From contig NZ_AUCV01000001.1 of NCBI RefSeq assembly GCF_000429945.1, forward strand, positions 186,001-250,000: a DNA stretch of 64,000 bases, read 5' to 3'. A model generated the notes under the pieces. It did not search any database, was not told where the DNA came from, and saw nothing but the letters and a program-made list of their open reading frames with translations. How positions within the stretch are numbered: the first letter of the stretch is position 1; each line of letters begins with the position of its first letter. Positions 7,521 to 16,598 of this stretch are shown piece after piece. A program made the translations under genes and the position numbers. This DNA comes from Desulfogranum japonicum DSM 18378 (lineage in GTDB: Bacteria > Desulfobacterota > Desulfobulbia > Desulfobulbales > Desulfobulbaceae).

Positions 7521-8900
7521 ATGGAGTTAGCGGACTCAGGTGATACATTGGGTGTGAACAACCAGGGTGTTGAAGCAGTGGTAATTCCTCCTGGTAAACA
7601 TCCCATTGAAGAGAAACTACTGGACAGAGAAGCGCTGAAAGTACTGTACCGTTTGCGAGATGCAGGATTTAAAGGCTACCTCGTCGGTGGAGGTGTGCGA
7701 GATCTGTATCTTGGCAAAGTGCCAAAAGATTTCGATATTTCTACGGATGCCAGGCCCGGGCAGTTACGGAAACTGTTCCGTAACAGTCGGACCATCGGCA
7801 GGCGCTTCCGGTTGGTTCAGGTGTTTTTTCGCGGCAATAAAATCATTGAAATATCAACCCTCCGTTCACAGAGTGAGCACGATCTGGATGGGCCTGATGC
7901 TATTCTGCCTCAAAACAATACCTATGGCACGCTGGTAGAAGATGCCTTTCGTCGTGATTTGACCATAAACTCTCTTTTTTATGAGGTCGAAAATCACACC
8001 ATCATCGATTATGCAGGTGGTGTCGCAGACCTGGAAAATAGAATCGTTCGTATGGTTGGAGATCCTGACCGGCGCTTTACCAGAGATCCTGTTCGTATTC
8101 TTCGGGCAATTCGTCACTCTGCGCGGACTGGATTCGTCATTGAAAAAGATACGTTTGCGGCCATATCCAGGCATCATGGAAAATTAAAACTCTGTCCTTC
8201 GTCCAGATTACGTGATGAAGTGTTAAAGGATTTGCAGTCCGGTGCAAGTCAACCTTGGGTTGAACTCTGCCTGCAGACGCCTGTGTGGAATACCTTGTTT
8301 CCAATGTATCGAGCATATTTGAAAGACGGAAAACATACTCAGTGCAAGAGTAATCTTTTTGCCTTCATGCATTCTCTTGATCAGGTATACCAGTATGAAG
8401 CTCAAGGGCAGAAAGTCGCAGTGCCCACCCATATGTTGTTCGCCACTTTACTGCTGGCATGGGCGATACCTCATTTTTCTCTGCTCGAAGCCCAACACAA
8501 AGGACGCTCATATCAGCGTTTTGCAAGCAGAATACGCAATGAATTGAACGACTATCTTTGTGAGCAATTTAATATTAAGCGGGGTATTAAAGAAGGGATA
8601 GCTTCTCTGCTTATAAATTTTCCTGCTTTGTATAAAGCGCACCAGGATGGCAATGTGCCCAAATGGTTGAAACGAAAAAGTTATTATCGTGATGGTTCAT
8701 GCTTTTTTGCATTGTACAGGAATGCTGTAGAGGGTACTGAGATTCCTTTTTCATGGTTCACTGTTCAGGAAAATAATAAACCAGCCACCTTGCATATGCC
8801 AGACATTGATCAGGATGAGAAGTCTCCCAATGGCCGCCGAAAATGGAATCCTGCCTTCAGTAGTAAGAGAAAAGGGGTATTTGGGCTGCGCCAGCAGTAA
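7521..8900 (+). CDS. pcnB: Poly(A) polymerase I
   Basis: This nucleotidyltransferase adds 3' poly(A) tails to RNA, promoting decay. Its 459 residues are close to E. coli PcnB (465). The N-terminal head carries YLVGGGVRDLYLG (residues about 55-67), the metal-binding KDFDIST motif, and RTIGRRFRLVQVFF, where the Gly-Arg-Arg-Phe-Arg pattern is typical of poly(A) polymerases rather than CCA-adding enzymes. Then come RRDLTINSLFY, DPVRILRAIRHSARTGF (neck) and a C-terminal Lys/Arg-rich tail (KSPNGRRKWNPAFSSKRKG), as in PcnB. A CCA-adding role cannot be excluded without phylogeny. A short AT-rich leader and family C repeat lie upstream, and the EEP hydrolase gene follows 32 bases later, so the two are probably cotranscribed. 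Confidence 0.9.
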   Translation: MELADSGDTLGVNNQGVEAVVIPPGKHPIEEKLLDREALKVLYRLRDAGFKGYLVGGGVRDLYLGKVPKDFDISTDARPGQLRKLFRNSRTIGRRFRLVQVFFRGNKIIEISTLRSQSEHDLDGPDAILPQNNTYGTLVEDAFRRDLTINSLFYEVENHTIIDYAGGVADLENRIVRMVGDPDRRFTRDPVRILRAIRHSARTGFVIEKDTFAAISRHHGKLKLCPSSRLRDEVLKDLQSGASQPWVELCLQTPVWNTLFPMYRAYLKDGKHTQCKSNLFAFMHSLDQVYQYEAQGQKVAVPTHMLFATLLLAWAIPHFSLLEAQHKGRSYQRFASRIRNELNDYLCEQFNIKRGIKEGIASLLINFPALYKAHQDGNVPKWLKRKSYYRDGSCFFALYRNAVEGTEIPFSWFTVQENNKPATLHMPDIDQDEKSPNGRRKWNPAFSSKRKGVFGLRQQ

Positions 8901-8932
8901 AGCTGTTCCTTGGAAAAGGGAAAGGAGAACGT

Positions 8933-9664
8933 GTGAGGTTTCTGCTGTATAATATACGCTACGCTACCGGACACGGCACTTCGTTTCATCTGCCGTTTCC
9001 CTATGCCGGTTATCTGAAACGATCCGGGAGTCAACTCAAAAAAATTGTCCATTTCATCACAGAGGTCGAACCGGATTTTATTGGGCTTGTGGAAGTGGAT
9101 GGAGGTTCATTTCGTACTGATAGCCTTTGTCAGGCGCGATACATTGCTGATCATCTTCACCTTGATCATATTATAGAAACGAAATACGGGGTCGAATCTG
9201 TGGTAAAGCGCATGCCTCTGTTGAATGCACAGGGGAATGCTATTCTTTCTCGGATGCCCATTGTGAGTTATCGCTTTCATTATTTTGAAGAGGGGATGAA
9301 AAGGCTGATTCTCCAGGCCTGCACAGAACGAGTAACCATTTTTCTTGTTCATCTTTCACTGACCTATCATAATCGCCAGAATCAATTGGAACGGTTATAT
9401 CGCCTTGTACGCCAAGTGGATCGCCCCATGATTCTTGCAGGTGATTTCAATATACTCTGGGGAAAGCGAGAGCTTGAATTGTTTTTGGGGGCAACCGGAC
9501 TGGTTAGTGCCAACCTGAAGCGTAAGCCAACTTTTCCTAGCAGAAGTCCCAAGCGCGAATTGGATTTTATTTTGCACAGTAAGGACCTTAAACCTACTGG
9601 TTTTTTCATCCCCAATGTTACCTTCTCCGATCATGCTCCCTTGATTTTTGATTTTGAGCTATGA
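8933..9664 (+). CDS. Endonuclease/exonuclease/phosphatase family hydrolase
   Basis: This 243-residue protein of the EEP fold uses divalent metal and two His to cleave phosphodiester or phosphate bonds. Motifs are FLLYNIRYATG at the N terminus (Asn metal ligand), DFIGLVEVDGG (Glu ligand), VHLSLTYHNRQNQL (catalytic His), LAGDFNILWG (the hallmark GDFN), LDFILHS and TFSDHAPLIFDFEL (SDH, general base). The start is GTG: AAGGAG ends four bases upstream, and the in-frame alternatives are internal. It lacks a signal peptide, so it is cytoplasmic. It follows pcnB closely; a role in RNA or nucleotide metabolism is possible, but the substrate of such small EEP proteins cannot be read from sequence. Confidence 0.85.
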   Translation: MRFLLYNIRYATGHGTSFHLPFPYAGYLKRSGSQLKKIVHFITEVEPDFIGLVEVDGGSFRTDSLCQARYIADHLHLDHIIETKYGVESVVKRMPLLNAQGNAILSRMPIVSYRFHYFEEGMKRLILQACTERVTIFLVHLSLTYHNRQNQLERLYRLVRQVDRPMILAGDFNILWGKRELELFLGATGLVSANLKRKPTFPSRSPKRELDFILHSKDLKPTGFFIPNVTFSDHAPLIFDFEL

Positions 9665-9665
9665 T

Positions 9666-9845
9666 GTAGCTGATCACAGGGTACGTTACTCTTTGTTTTG
9701 ATCAATTTCATAATTGTAAGTGATTTCAGATGTAGCAGATAGATGGAAGCGTAGGCTCCGTTAGCCTATGTATGCGGGAAACCGTGGTCGTGCAAAGAGA
9801 TAAGCGACCAGCGGGAGACTTTGTGGAGTACCTGTGACCACTTAG
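9666..9845. repeat. Dispersed repeat (family C, copy 3)
   Basis: Left end GTAGCTGATCACAGGGTAC and the reverse complement of the right end (TAAGTGGTCACAGGTAC) form inverted repeats. The internal AAGCGTAGGCTCCGTTAGCCT is the inverted counterpart of a segment inside copy 1 (592-612) with one mismatch. It fills the gap between the convergent EEP hydrolase and acyltransferase genes. Confidence 0.55.
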
Positions 9846-9846
9846 G

Positions 9847-10965
9847 TTACAGAATAACCTTTTTGAGGTGTATAAAAGGTTTTTCTATAATGAGATAGGA
9901 TATGAATGCATATATATAGCTAACAAGAAAGACAAATATAAATTTTCCTTCGTTTTGCAGTCCTATGTATTTAAATTGTAAGATTATTAACATGTGTATG
10001 AGGTAGATGCTGTAGCTCAATAAACCAATGTGCCTCAGGAAGTAATTCTTTACAATATCACTTGCTACTCCTTTTTCGTAAGAAGTGACGGTTGTAAAAA
10101 GTATCATAAATAATAGTAACCATATATGTGGTATCTTCCAGCCAAGGTAAGGTGTTTCGCTAATACTATGAAATAAAGGCCTCCAGAGATCCTTTATAAA
10201 TTCATTTGATGTGAGTACAAAGGATATTAGTATTATGAGGGAGATTGATTGGAGAGTGGTTTTTACTCCATTTGATTTTTTAACTTTTTTTAGCCATTCC
10301 ATGCTGTTTATTAAGCATGTCGTAACTCCGCCAGAAAACATGAATAAATAAAAATATATATGTTTTCTGTTCATCATGTCTATTTCGTGATATCCTCTGA
10401 ATGTATATGAAAAATAACATATGGATAGTGCGATAACTATTTGGTAGTATTTGCTTTTAGACAGTGATAAAAGTATGATGATGATTGGAAACAGTAAATA
10501 AAATCTTGCTTCTTGGGCTACGCTCCAGAAATGAAACCAACCCTTCACAAAGCTGATATTCCACAAATACCAATCTATACTAAAACCCATTGTTACTGCA
10601 GTGATGCCAGCAGCAAGACTATATGCAGGGGCCAGCCTGAAAATTCTGTTACTAAAATAGGCTAATGCGTTCTTTTTTTTGAAAAAACATCTTGGATTCT
10701 CTGTAAAGGGCAATGTCAGGATGTATCCGCTTAAAAAGAAGAAGAGAATCACCCCAAGCCCTCCTTGGGCTTTCATGTTAAAAGACTGGGTGTGGCTGCT
10801 CACTACTATTAAAACAGCTATTCCTCGTATGCCATCTAATGCTGCGATGTTTTGTCCATGAGTTGATGTTTTCGAATTCACATCATGGAATGGGGAGAGC
10901 AGATATCTTGAGAATCTCATAAAAACACGTTGCCTGCGAGAGGGAATTTGTGGGACCAAGGACAC
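9847..10965 (-). CDS. Acyltransferase 3 family membrane protein (O-acyltransferase)
   Basis: This 372-residue polytopic inner-membrane protein of the OafA/NolL/WecH-type acyltransferase family transfers acetyl or other acyl groups to sugars of exopolysaccharide, O-antigen or lipids. The signature is near the N terminus: LDGIRGIAVLIVVSSHTQSF (conserved His), GGLGVILFFFLSGYILTLPF, and FSNRIFRLAPAYSL (conserved Arg). About ten hydrophobic segments follow. The start is GTG and overlaps the pgeF stop codon by one base (TAGTG), which indicates translational coupling. The gene is markedly more AT-rich than its neighbours, with many ATA and TTT codons, suggesting recent transfer. There is no polysaccharide locus nearby to name a substrate. 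Confidence 0.9.
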   Translation of the reverse strand: MSLVPQIPSRRQRVFMRFSRYLLSPFHDVNSKTSTHGQNIAALDGIRGIAVLIVVSSHTQSFNMKAQGGLGVILFFFLSGYILTLPFTENPRCFFKKKNALAYFSNRIFRLAPAYSLAAGITAVTMGFSIDWYLWNISFVKGWFHFWSVAQEARFYLLFPIIIILLSLSKSKYYQIVIALSICYFSYTFRGYHEIDMMNRKHIYFYLFMFSGGVTTCLINSMEWLKKVKKSNGVKTTLQSISLIILISFVLTSNEFIKDLWRPLFHSISETPYLGWKIPHIWLLLFMILFTTVTSYEKGVASDIVKNYFLRHIGLLSYSIYLIHMLIILQFKYIGLQNEGKFIFVFLVSYIYAFISYLIIEKPFIHLKKVIL

Positions 10966-11720
10966 TATACAGACGGCAGACCAATAACGCTTCCTCCACG
11001 TCCTCCGAATTTACGTCCTGAGGCAACATCTCGGCGATGGGAGAAGAAAGACGGCGTACAGCGGGTGCAGATTCCAGTAGTCTCTATTTGCTGAAAAGGA
11101 ACTCCAGACTCAACGAGTTGGATTCTACTGATGGCCCAAAAATCAAAATACCCTCTACGAACCTGATAGGCATGCATCCAAGCGGGCAGTTCAGTTTTGT
11201 AATGAATGAACTGGGCGCAACAGGGGCCCAAGGATGGACTGATCACAGCCCGTATATGATGTGGTACAACACCAAATGCTGTCTGCATTCGTTCTATGGT
11301 ACGTGGAATAATTTCACAGACACTTCCTCGCCAGCCACAGTGTATGGCTCCAATGGTCTGTGTTTCCGGGTCATGGAGCAGTACTGCCTGGCAGTCTGCC
11401 TGCTGCACCAGTAATCCCATTCCCTTGCAATTGGTGATGAGAGCATCGTAACCATCGTATTCCATGGTGGTTTTTTCTTCGACAATTTTGATACGATCTA
11501 AATGGACCTGGTGTGCTGAGGCCAGATACGCTAAATTGAGGATTTTTTGGGCAAGTTCCCTGTTTTTACAAACGTTCTGATCTGTATCGTTGACATGAAA
11601 ACTGAAATTGAGTGAGGAGTGTACTCCATCGCTGTATCCACCTGTACGGCTGAACATAGCATGGGGGATTGGGATGAGAGAACTACGAAAATATTGAAGA
11701 TGAGTAGTCGCTGTGATCAT
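10965..11720 (-). CDS. pgeF: Polyphenol oxidase family protein (purine nucleoside phosphorylase-type, YfiH/PgeF)
   Basis: This 251-residue member of the DUF152/YfiH family is described both as a multicopper-like laccase and as a purine nucleoside phosphorylase/adenosine deaminase, or peptidoglycan amino acid editing protein. Metal-binding residues are visible in SAHQVH, the VQQADCQAVLL motif, IHCGWRG, and a C-terminal CTRC(T)...FFSHRRD. The N-terminal ISHAMFSRTGG-like segment (IPHAMFSRTGGYSDG) is also characteristic. It starts 100 bases after the porin stop, separated by an intrinsic terminator, and is coupled at its 3' end to the acyltransferase gene. The symbol follows the E. coli name; function within the family is not settled. 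Confidence 0.85.
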   Translation of the reverse strand: MITATTHLQYFRSSLIPIPHAMFSRTGGYSDGVHSSLNFSFHVNDTDQNVCKNRELAQKILNLAYLASAHQVHLDRIKIVEEKTTMEYDGYDALITNCKGMGLLVQQADCQAVLLHDPETQTIGAIHCGWRGSVCEIIPRTIERMQTAFGVVPHHIRAVISPSLGPCCAQFIHYKTELPAWMHAYQVRRGYFDFWAISRIQLVESGVPFQQIETTGICTRCTPSFFSHRRDVASGRKFGGRGGSVIGLPSV

Positions 11721-11727
11721 GGCACAT

Positions 11728-11761
11728 AAAAAAAGGGGAAAGCCTGATACAGGCTTTCCCT
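11728..11761 (-). terminator. Intrinsic terminator downstream of the porin gene
   Basis: Read on the minus strand: GGGAAAGCCTG, a 3-base loop, CAGGCTTTCCC, then CCTTTTTTT. It lies 57 bases after the porin stop and just before the pgeF start, so pgeF needs its own promoter or readthrough. Confidence 0.85.
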
Positions 11762-11817
11762 TGTAAAATAGTGAGATAAAATTTTTAGAATATCTTAGAT
11801 GTGTTCAGAGAGAACAA

Positions 11818-13413
11818 TTAAAAATATGCCTCAAACGTCAGGTAAACCTGATGCGCACTCTCCACAGGGTTTATGCCCAGCATTTGTAACGCTGTTTGCT
11901 CATCATCCAGGTCATAGGGTTTGATATTGTAATCAGATACTCCGGAGTAGTTGTAATCGTAGTACTGATAACCCAGGCGGATAAACGTTTTGGCATATTG
12001 GGAGATGGCTTCACCTGTTGGTAAATCGTAAATCAGGTAAACTTCATAGGTATTACCGCGGGTGGCGAGTTTGGAGAGGTACAGTTCGTCATGACCGGGA
12101 GTAAAGGCCACCCAATATTGGGATCCATAGTTATATTCAGCACCAAGTTTCAGGCCCAGATTATCCAGGTCGTAACGGACACCCAGATATACGGAATAAC
12201 CATCTTCTGATCCTGTATTGTAGCCTGTTTGTCCCATGGCCATGGCATAATAATCATTGAACATGCCATTGCCGTTGGGGTCCGTATGCGACCAGCCACC
12301 GGAAATAAAATAGTTCAGGTCGCCGATCTTATCAGTGAAGACTGTGGTGGTATGGTACATCTGGCCGATGTTGGTCTGTTCTCCATATCCTCCATCTGCC
12401 TGAGAAAATCCTGCTGCATAACGAATAAACTCATCTTCAAAGGCTGGGTAGTTATACAGGTTGAACACGCCAAAAGATTGAATATTCAGGAAACGATTTC
12501 CCTGATTAAACACATCCCAGCTTAAACCAGCAAAATCAGTATCATCAATGGGATATGGGTTGGTGCCTTCATCCCACTGCAGTCCCGCTTCAAAACCCCG
12601 TCCATAACAGAAGCGTATTCGACCGTTTCCCAGGGTGTCATTTCCCCAATCATAGGCATATCCGAGGGCCAGTCCGTCAAATGGATAATCCATGTAGGCT
12701 GTTGGGGTGGCCATGCGGGTATCGTTATTCATGCGGATATGGGCAGGAGGACCGTCTGTTGTTGGTCTGCGGCCTATGGAAAACCAGACAGGGAGTCCAC
12801 CGATATTGTTCCAGTTCACAATGGCCCGGTCCATATAGAGTGCACTGTCGTCAGGTGTTCGTGTGGTATTACCATCAAAAATTGGGTAACCACCTGCCAG
12901 GTCGTTCGGGGTGGATTGCATTCCCCATGCCTTGTACATGGCCAGGCGCCCTTTAAATTCGACGTTTTCCGTAGCCTTTACGCGCATGTTGAGCCGAAAA
13001 CGGTTGGTCAGGATGGTGTCATTTCCCTGGTCGCCCTGGGCCTGTCCGGCAAAGATCGGCATGCCTGATGCATCGAATCCTGCCAGTCCCAGAGGAGTGC
13101 CTGCTGAAAAAACATTACTGGCGCTGTAGTAATCTCCACGGGTACGGAAGTCTCCGTAAAATTTAAACCTGGCTGCCAAGTCCCAGGCCTCTGACTTTTC
13201 TTCAAGCAACTCATCCATGTCATCGACTTTGTCACCATATTCCGACAACGATTCGTTTTGACTGGCCAGTTGCGCTTTCAGGGCATCCAGTTCCTTTGCA
13301 AGCTCCTCTATTTTTCTTTCCAAATCCTGAGGAGCAGTTCCTGCGCCTGCAAGTGCTGCAGCAGGCATGGCAATTAGCCCTGCCAGGGCCACTGCTGAAA
13401 TGCGTTTCACCAT
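11818..13413 (-). CDS. Outer-membrane porin-like protein (probable DUF3373 family)
   Basis: This 531-residue exported protein has a signal peptide MVKRISAVALAGLIAMPAAALA, then a coiled-coil stretch (residues about 30-75, EELAKELDALKAQLASQNESL...) and a long beta-strand-rich region rich in Tyr, Gly and Asn. It ends in ...VYLTFEAYF, where the terminal Phe is the usual outer-membrane beta-barrel signal. The segment WFSIGRRPTTDGPP with flanking Asp and Arg recalls DUF3373 porins, which are common in sulfur-cycle Desulfobacterota and Campylobacterota; that assignment is from memory of the family. It probably forms a channel for small solutes. The ATG is preceded by a near-perfect AGGAGGAAG. A good terminator follows. 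A strong promoter is likely upstream, in the gap that also holds a small reading frame. Confidence 0.8.
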   Translation of the reverse strand: MVKRISAVALAGLIAMPAAALAGAGTAPQDLERKIEELAKELDALKAQLASQNESLSEYGDKVDDMDELLEEKSEAWDLAARFKFYGDFRTRGDYYSASNVFSAGTPLGLAGFDASGMPIFAGQAQGDQGNDTILTNRFRLNMRVKATENVEFKGRLAMYKAWGMQSTPNDLAGGYPIFDGNTTRTPDDSALYMDRAIVNWNNIGGLPVWFSIGRRPTTDGPPAHIRMNNDTRMATPTAYMDYPFDGLALGYAYDWGNDTLGNGRIRFCYGRGFEAGLQWDEGTNPYPIDDTDFAGLSWDVFNQGNRFLNIQSFGVFNLYNYPAFEDEFIRYAAGFSQADGGYGEQTNIGQMYHTTTVFTDKIGDLNYFISGGWSHTDPNGNGMFNDYYAMAMGQTGYNTGSEDGYSVYLGVRYDLDNLGLKLGAEYNYGSQYWVAFTPGHDELYLSKLATRGNTYEVYLIYDLPTGEAISQYAKTFIRLGYQYYDYNYSGVSDYNIKPYDLDDEQTALQMLGINPVESAHQVYLTFEAYF

Positions 13414-13445
13414 GCTTCTTCCTCCTTTTTTCCTATTGGAATAGA

Positions 13446-13598
13446 CTAGGATATTCTTCTGTTTTTCAGTAAATACGATTTCTTGTACATGTTCGTAGTA
13501 TAAAAAATGTAAGATACAGTTTTATACATACGCAACAATGGGCAAAAAGATTGTTTCCAGACAGGAATTAACTTGAAGTCGGAGGTCTGCTTGCTCAT
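13446..13598 (-). CDS. Small reading frame upstream of the porin gene
   Basis: This frame encodes 50 residues (MSKQTSDFKLIPVW...NRRIS) from an ATG preceded by AGGAGGAG, a very strong ribosome binding site, five bases away. It ends 32 bases before the porin start and is cotranscribed with it if the promoter lies upstream. No family is recognised, and the C-terminal half is Tyr, Lys and Arg rich. It could be a leader peptide controlling the porin, or chance. The ribosome binding site is the main evidence. A longer frame starting at 13637 includes a Cys-rich prefix and has no such site. Confidence 0.3.
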   Translation of the reverse strand: MSKQTSDFKLIPVWKQSFCPLLRMYKTVSYIFYTTNMYKKSYLLKNRRIS

Positions 13599-13717
13599 GC
13601 TGCTCTCCTCCTGACAACATTCACAGATCCTTGTCATTATAGAAAAATAGTATCCCTGAGCTGATAGAATGTCAATGAGACAACAACGAAAAGTTAAAAA
13701 AATTGTACTTGTGTTAA

Positions 13718-13756
13718 TAAAAAAAGCTGCCTGATGGAAACACCAGGCAGCTTTAG
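13718..13756 (-). terminator. Intrinsic terminator downstream of clpA
   Basis: Read on the minus strand: AAAGCTGCCTG, an 8-9 base loop, CAGGCAGCTTT, then further T residues. It begins about 26 bases after the clpA stop. Confidence 0.9.
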
Positions 13757-13780
13757 GGAGAAAAATTATATAGATGGCGA

Positions 13781-16054
13781 TCAGTTATAACGGAATGTCA
13801 CAGCATTATTTCTGCGACCGACACGAACCGTACCCCCATTTTTCAATTCTCCAAAAAGGATTTCTTCGGTAAGTACATCTCCTATCTCCTTCATGATCAG
13901 GCGGCGTAGTGGGCGGGCTCCATAGGCAGGTTGGTATCCTTCCTTTGCCAGCCAGGATTTTGCCGCTGGGGTGAGAGATATTTTAATTTCCTTTTCTTTC
14001 AGCTGATCCTGAAGCTCCGCTACCATTTTCACAACGATTTTCTCAACAGTTTGCATGCCAAGCGCAGAAAAACTGATGATGGCATCCAGGCGGTTTCTGA
14101 ATTCAGGCGTGAAAAGGTTTTTAATTGCTTTCTGCTCTTTACCTTCTGAGTTCCCGGTGAATCCAATGGACCGCTCACTGACTTCCCGTGCCCCGGCATT
14201 GGTCGTCATGATAAGAATCACGTTACGGAAATCCGCTCGTCGCCCTGAGTTATCGGTCAGTGTGGAATGATCCATAACCTGGAGAAGAATGGAAAACACA
14301 TCGGGATGTGCTTTTTCGATCTCGTCAAGCAATAAAACCGAGTAAGGGTGCTTGCGAATGGCATCTGTGAGCAGACCGCCCTGATCAAAACCAACATAGC
14401 CGGGAGGTGCGCCAATTAGGCGGGCCACAGCATGCTTCTCCATGTACTCGCTCATGTCGAAACGTTCAAAATGGATGGATAATGCTGAGGCCAACTGTCT
14501 GGCAACCTCAGTTTTACCAACCCCTGTGGGGCCGGCAAAGAGGAACGATCCGGTTGGCGACTGCGGATTTCCCAAGCCTGCACGGGAGCGTTTCACTGCT
14601 TTCACGACAGCATCAATGGCTTCGTTCTGTCCAAAGATAAATTTTTTCAGGTTACCTTCCAGTGTAGCCAGGTCTTTGGTGTCATCGTTGGTTTTACTTG
14701 TAACCGGTACACGGGCCATTTTGGAAACAATCTGTTCCACATCGGTAACCTGTACTGTTTCTCCGATTTTTCCCTGCAGTCTGAAAGCCGCACCCACTTC
14801 GTCCATCACATCAATGGCCTTGTCAGGCAGAAAACGATCGTTTATGTAACGGTTGGCAAGCTCTGCTGTGGCAAAGACCGCATCGTCTGCATAGGTGATC
14901 TGGTGATGCTCTTCGTAACGGGACTGGAGTCCACGGAGGATAGCGCAGGTATCTTCAATGGATGGTTCTTCAATGTCAATCTTTTGAAACCTCCTGGAAA
15001 GAGCACGATCCTTTTCTATGTGGTTTTTGTATTCCTCATAAGTTGTGGAACCAATGCAGCGTATGGTTCCTGCCTGTAAAGCAGGTTTCAGTAAATTAGA
15101 GGCATCCATGGAGCCTCCACTTGTCGCCCCTGCACCAATGATGGTATGCATCTCATCTATAAAAAGGATTGCATTATCCTTTTCTTCAATGGCACCGACC
15201 ACTTCCTTCAGGCGTTTTTCAAAGTCTCCCCGATACTTGGTTCCTGCGACCAGGGTTCCAAGGTCCAGCATATAGATTTCGGTACCACTCAGCAGATCCG
15301 GTACGAGTTTGTCCGTATCAGGAACCGCATTTTGCCTGGCGAGACCATCTTCGTGTATGCGCAAAGCCAATCCTTCTGCCATGGCTGTTTTGCCAACTCC
15401 AGGTTCACCAACAAGAAGGGGATTATTTTTCTTTCTCCGGCAGAGAACCTGCATCATGCGACGCAACTCATGGTCCCTTCCTATGAGGGGATCAATGGTG
15501 CCCTCGGCTGCCCGTTTGGAAAAGTTTACGGTGAACTCTTCCAGAGGATCACCGGCTTTACCGGATGATGCACGCTTTTGATGGGCTGGGGATATGGGAC
15601 CCTGTTTATCCGTATCACTTTTCAGGTATTCGGGTAGCCCGTGGGAAATATATTCTACAACCTCAAGACGGCCAATGCCTTCTGAACCGAGAAAATAAAC
15701 GGCATGGGAGTCAGGTTCGGTGAGAATGGAAACCAGTACGTCCCCTGTATCCACCTGTTTTTTTCCGCAGCTTTGAACATGGCTGACAGCCCTCTGGAGA
15801 ACACGGTTGAAAGCAACTGTCTGGGCTGGTTCAGCTTCTACATTTTTGACAATGGGCATACCATTTTCAAAAAAACGTTCTAACCGTTGGAGAATGTTGG
15901 CGTTATTGCCACCGCATTTATCGATGATATGCCGGGCAAGATCATCATGTAGCAGTCCATAAAGCATATGCTCAACAGTGACGTACTCATGTTTGTGATT
16001 TTTCGCTTCTTTTATGGCCTTAATCAATGCCAGCTCTAATTCTTTACTCAGCAT
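13781..16054 (-). CDS. clpA: ATP-dependent Clp protease ATPase subunit ClpA
   Basis: This AAA+ unfoldase feeds substrates, including N-end-rule substrates delivered by ClpS, to ClpP. Its 757 residues match E. coli ClpA (758). The order is an N-terminal Clp-N double repeat, D1 with Walker A VGEPGVGKTAMAEGL and Walker B ILFIDEMHT, a short linker without the ClpB-type long coiled coil, and D2 with FAGPTGVGKTEVARQL, VLLLDEIEKAHPDV and the C-terminal ARPLRRLIMKEIGD helix. The ATG has AAGAGG upstream. clpS lies 170 bases upstream on the same strand, the standard clpS-clpA order. A strong terminator follows. Confidence 0.97.
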   Translation of the reverse strand: MLSKELELALIKAIKEAKNHKHEYVTVEHMLYGLLHDDLARHIIDKCGGNNANILQRLERFFENGMPIVKNVEAEPAQTVAFNRVLQRAVSHVQSCGKKQVDTGDVLVSILTEPDSHAVYFLGSEGIGRLEVVEYISHGLPEYLKSDTDKQGPISPAHQKRASSGKAGDPLEEFTVNFSKRAAEGTIDPLIGRDHELRRMMQVLCRRKKNNPLLVGEPGVGKTAMAEGLALRIHEDGLARQNAVPDTDKLVPDLLSGTEIYMLDLGTLVAGTKYRGDFEKRLKEVVGAIEEKDNAILFIDEMHTIIGAGATSGGSMDASNLLKPALQAGTIRCIGSTTYEEYKNHIEKDRALSRRFQKIDIEEPSIEDTCAILRGLQSRYEEHHQITYADDAVFATAELANRYINDRFLPDKAIDVMDEVGAAFRLQGKIGETVQVTDVEQIVSKMARVPVTSKTNDDTKDLATLEGNLKKFIFGQNEAIDAVVKAVKRSRAGLGNPQSPTGSFLFAGPTGVGKTEVARQLASALSIHFERFDMSEYMEKHAVARLIGAPPGYVGFDQGGLLTDAIRKHPYSVLLLDEIEKAHPDVFSILLQVMDHSTLTDNSGRRADFRNVILIMTTNAGAREVSERSIGFTGNSEGKEQKAIKNLFTPEFRNRLDAIISFSALGMQTVEKIVVKMVAELQDQLKEKEIKISLTPAAKSWLAKEGYQPAYGARPLRRLIMKEIGDVLTEEILFGELKNGGTVRVGRRNNAVTFRYN

Positions 16055-16223
16055 AATAACCTCTTAAAAAGAGTGTCTGCTCTTGGCAGCGTTCATGGCC
16101 GTCCATGATTCATACCCTGGCGGATTCATCACTGTTCAGCTGTTTTGGGTATTGCCTTAAGATTTTGCCTCTGTTTTCTTTCCAGTATGTTTACGGGATT
16201 GTTTGTTTTCCTGGCAGACACGA

Positions 16224-16598
16224 CTACCTGTCTTTTTCCAAAGAGCATTTTAAAGGGAATTCATTCATTTTGGCCAACCTGTGTACTTGTGCCACTTTGG
16301 TCTCGCCAATTTCACGGGTATACACTCCCGCTATCCCCTTACCTTGATTATGCACATCCAGCATAATTTTGGTAGCCTCATTTGAATCCTTGTTGAAAAT
16401 TGTTTCAAGGATCATGACTACAAAATCCATAGTGGTGTAGTCATCATTGTGAAGGACTACCTTGTAAAGGGGTGGTTCTTTCAGTTCCTCCTTATCTTTG
16501 ATGAGAACTTCACCTTGGAGGTTTGAGTGTTCCTTGCTCATTGTTGAACAGTCTTTTTTCTTCTTTTTTCTGTTTGGTTGTTTCGGGCAGTTACTCAC
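16224..16598 (-). CDS. clpS: ClpS adaptor for the ClpAP protease
   Basis: This small adaptor binds N-end-rule degrons and the ClpA N domain. Core motifs are PPLYKVVLHNDDYTTMDFVVMIL (residues about 42-64, the Asn-Asp substrate pocket) and the helix HNQGKGIAGVYTREIGETKV. The 124-residue length includes an N-terminal Lys-rich extension (NRKKKKKD), giving a protein slightly longer than E. coli ClpS (106). The start is GTG, with GGAG eight bases upstream. An internal ATG at residue 20 would give a conventional length but has no ribosome binding site. It lies directly upstream of clpA, so the two are probably cotranscribed. Confidence 0.95.
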   Translation of the reverse strand: MSNCPKQPNRKKKKKDCSTMSKEHSNLQGEVLIKDKEELKEPPLYKVVLHNDDYTTMDFVVMILETIFNKDSNEATKIMLDVHNQGKGIAGVYTREIGETKVAQVHRLAKMNEFPLKCSLEKDR

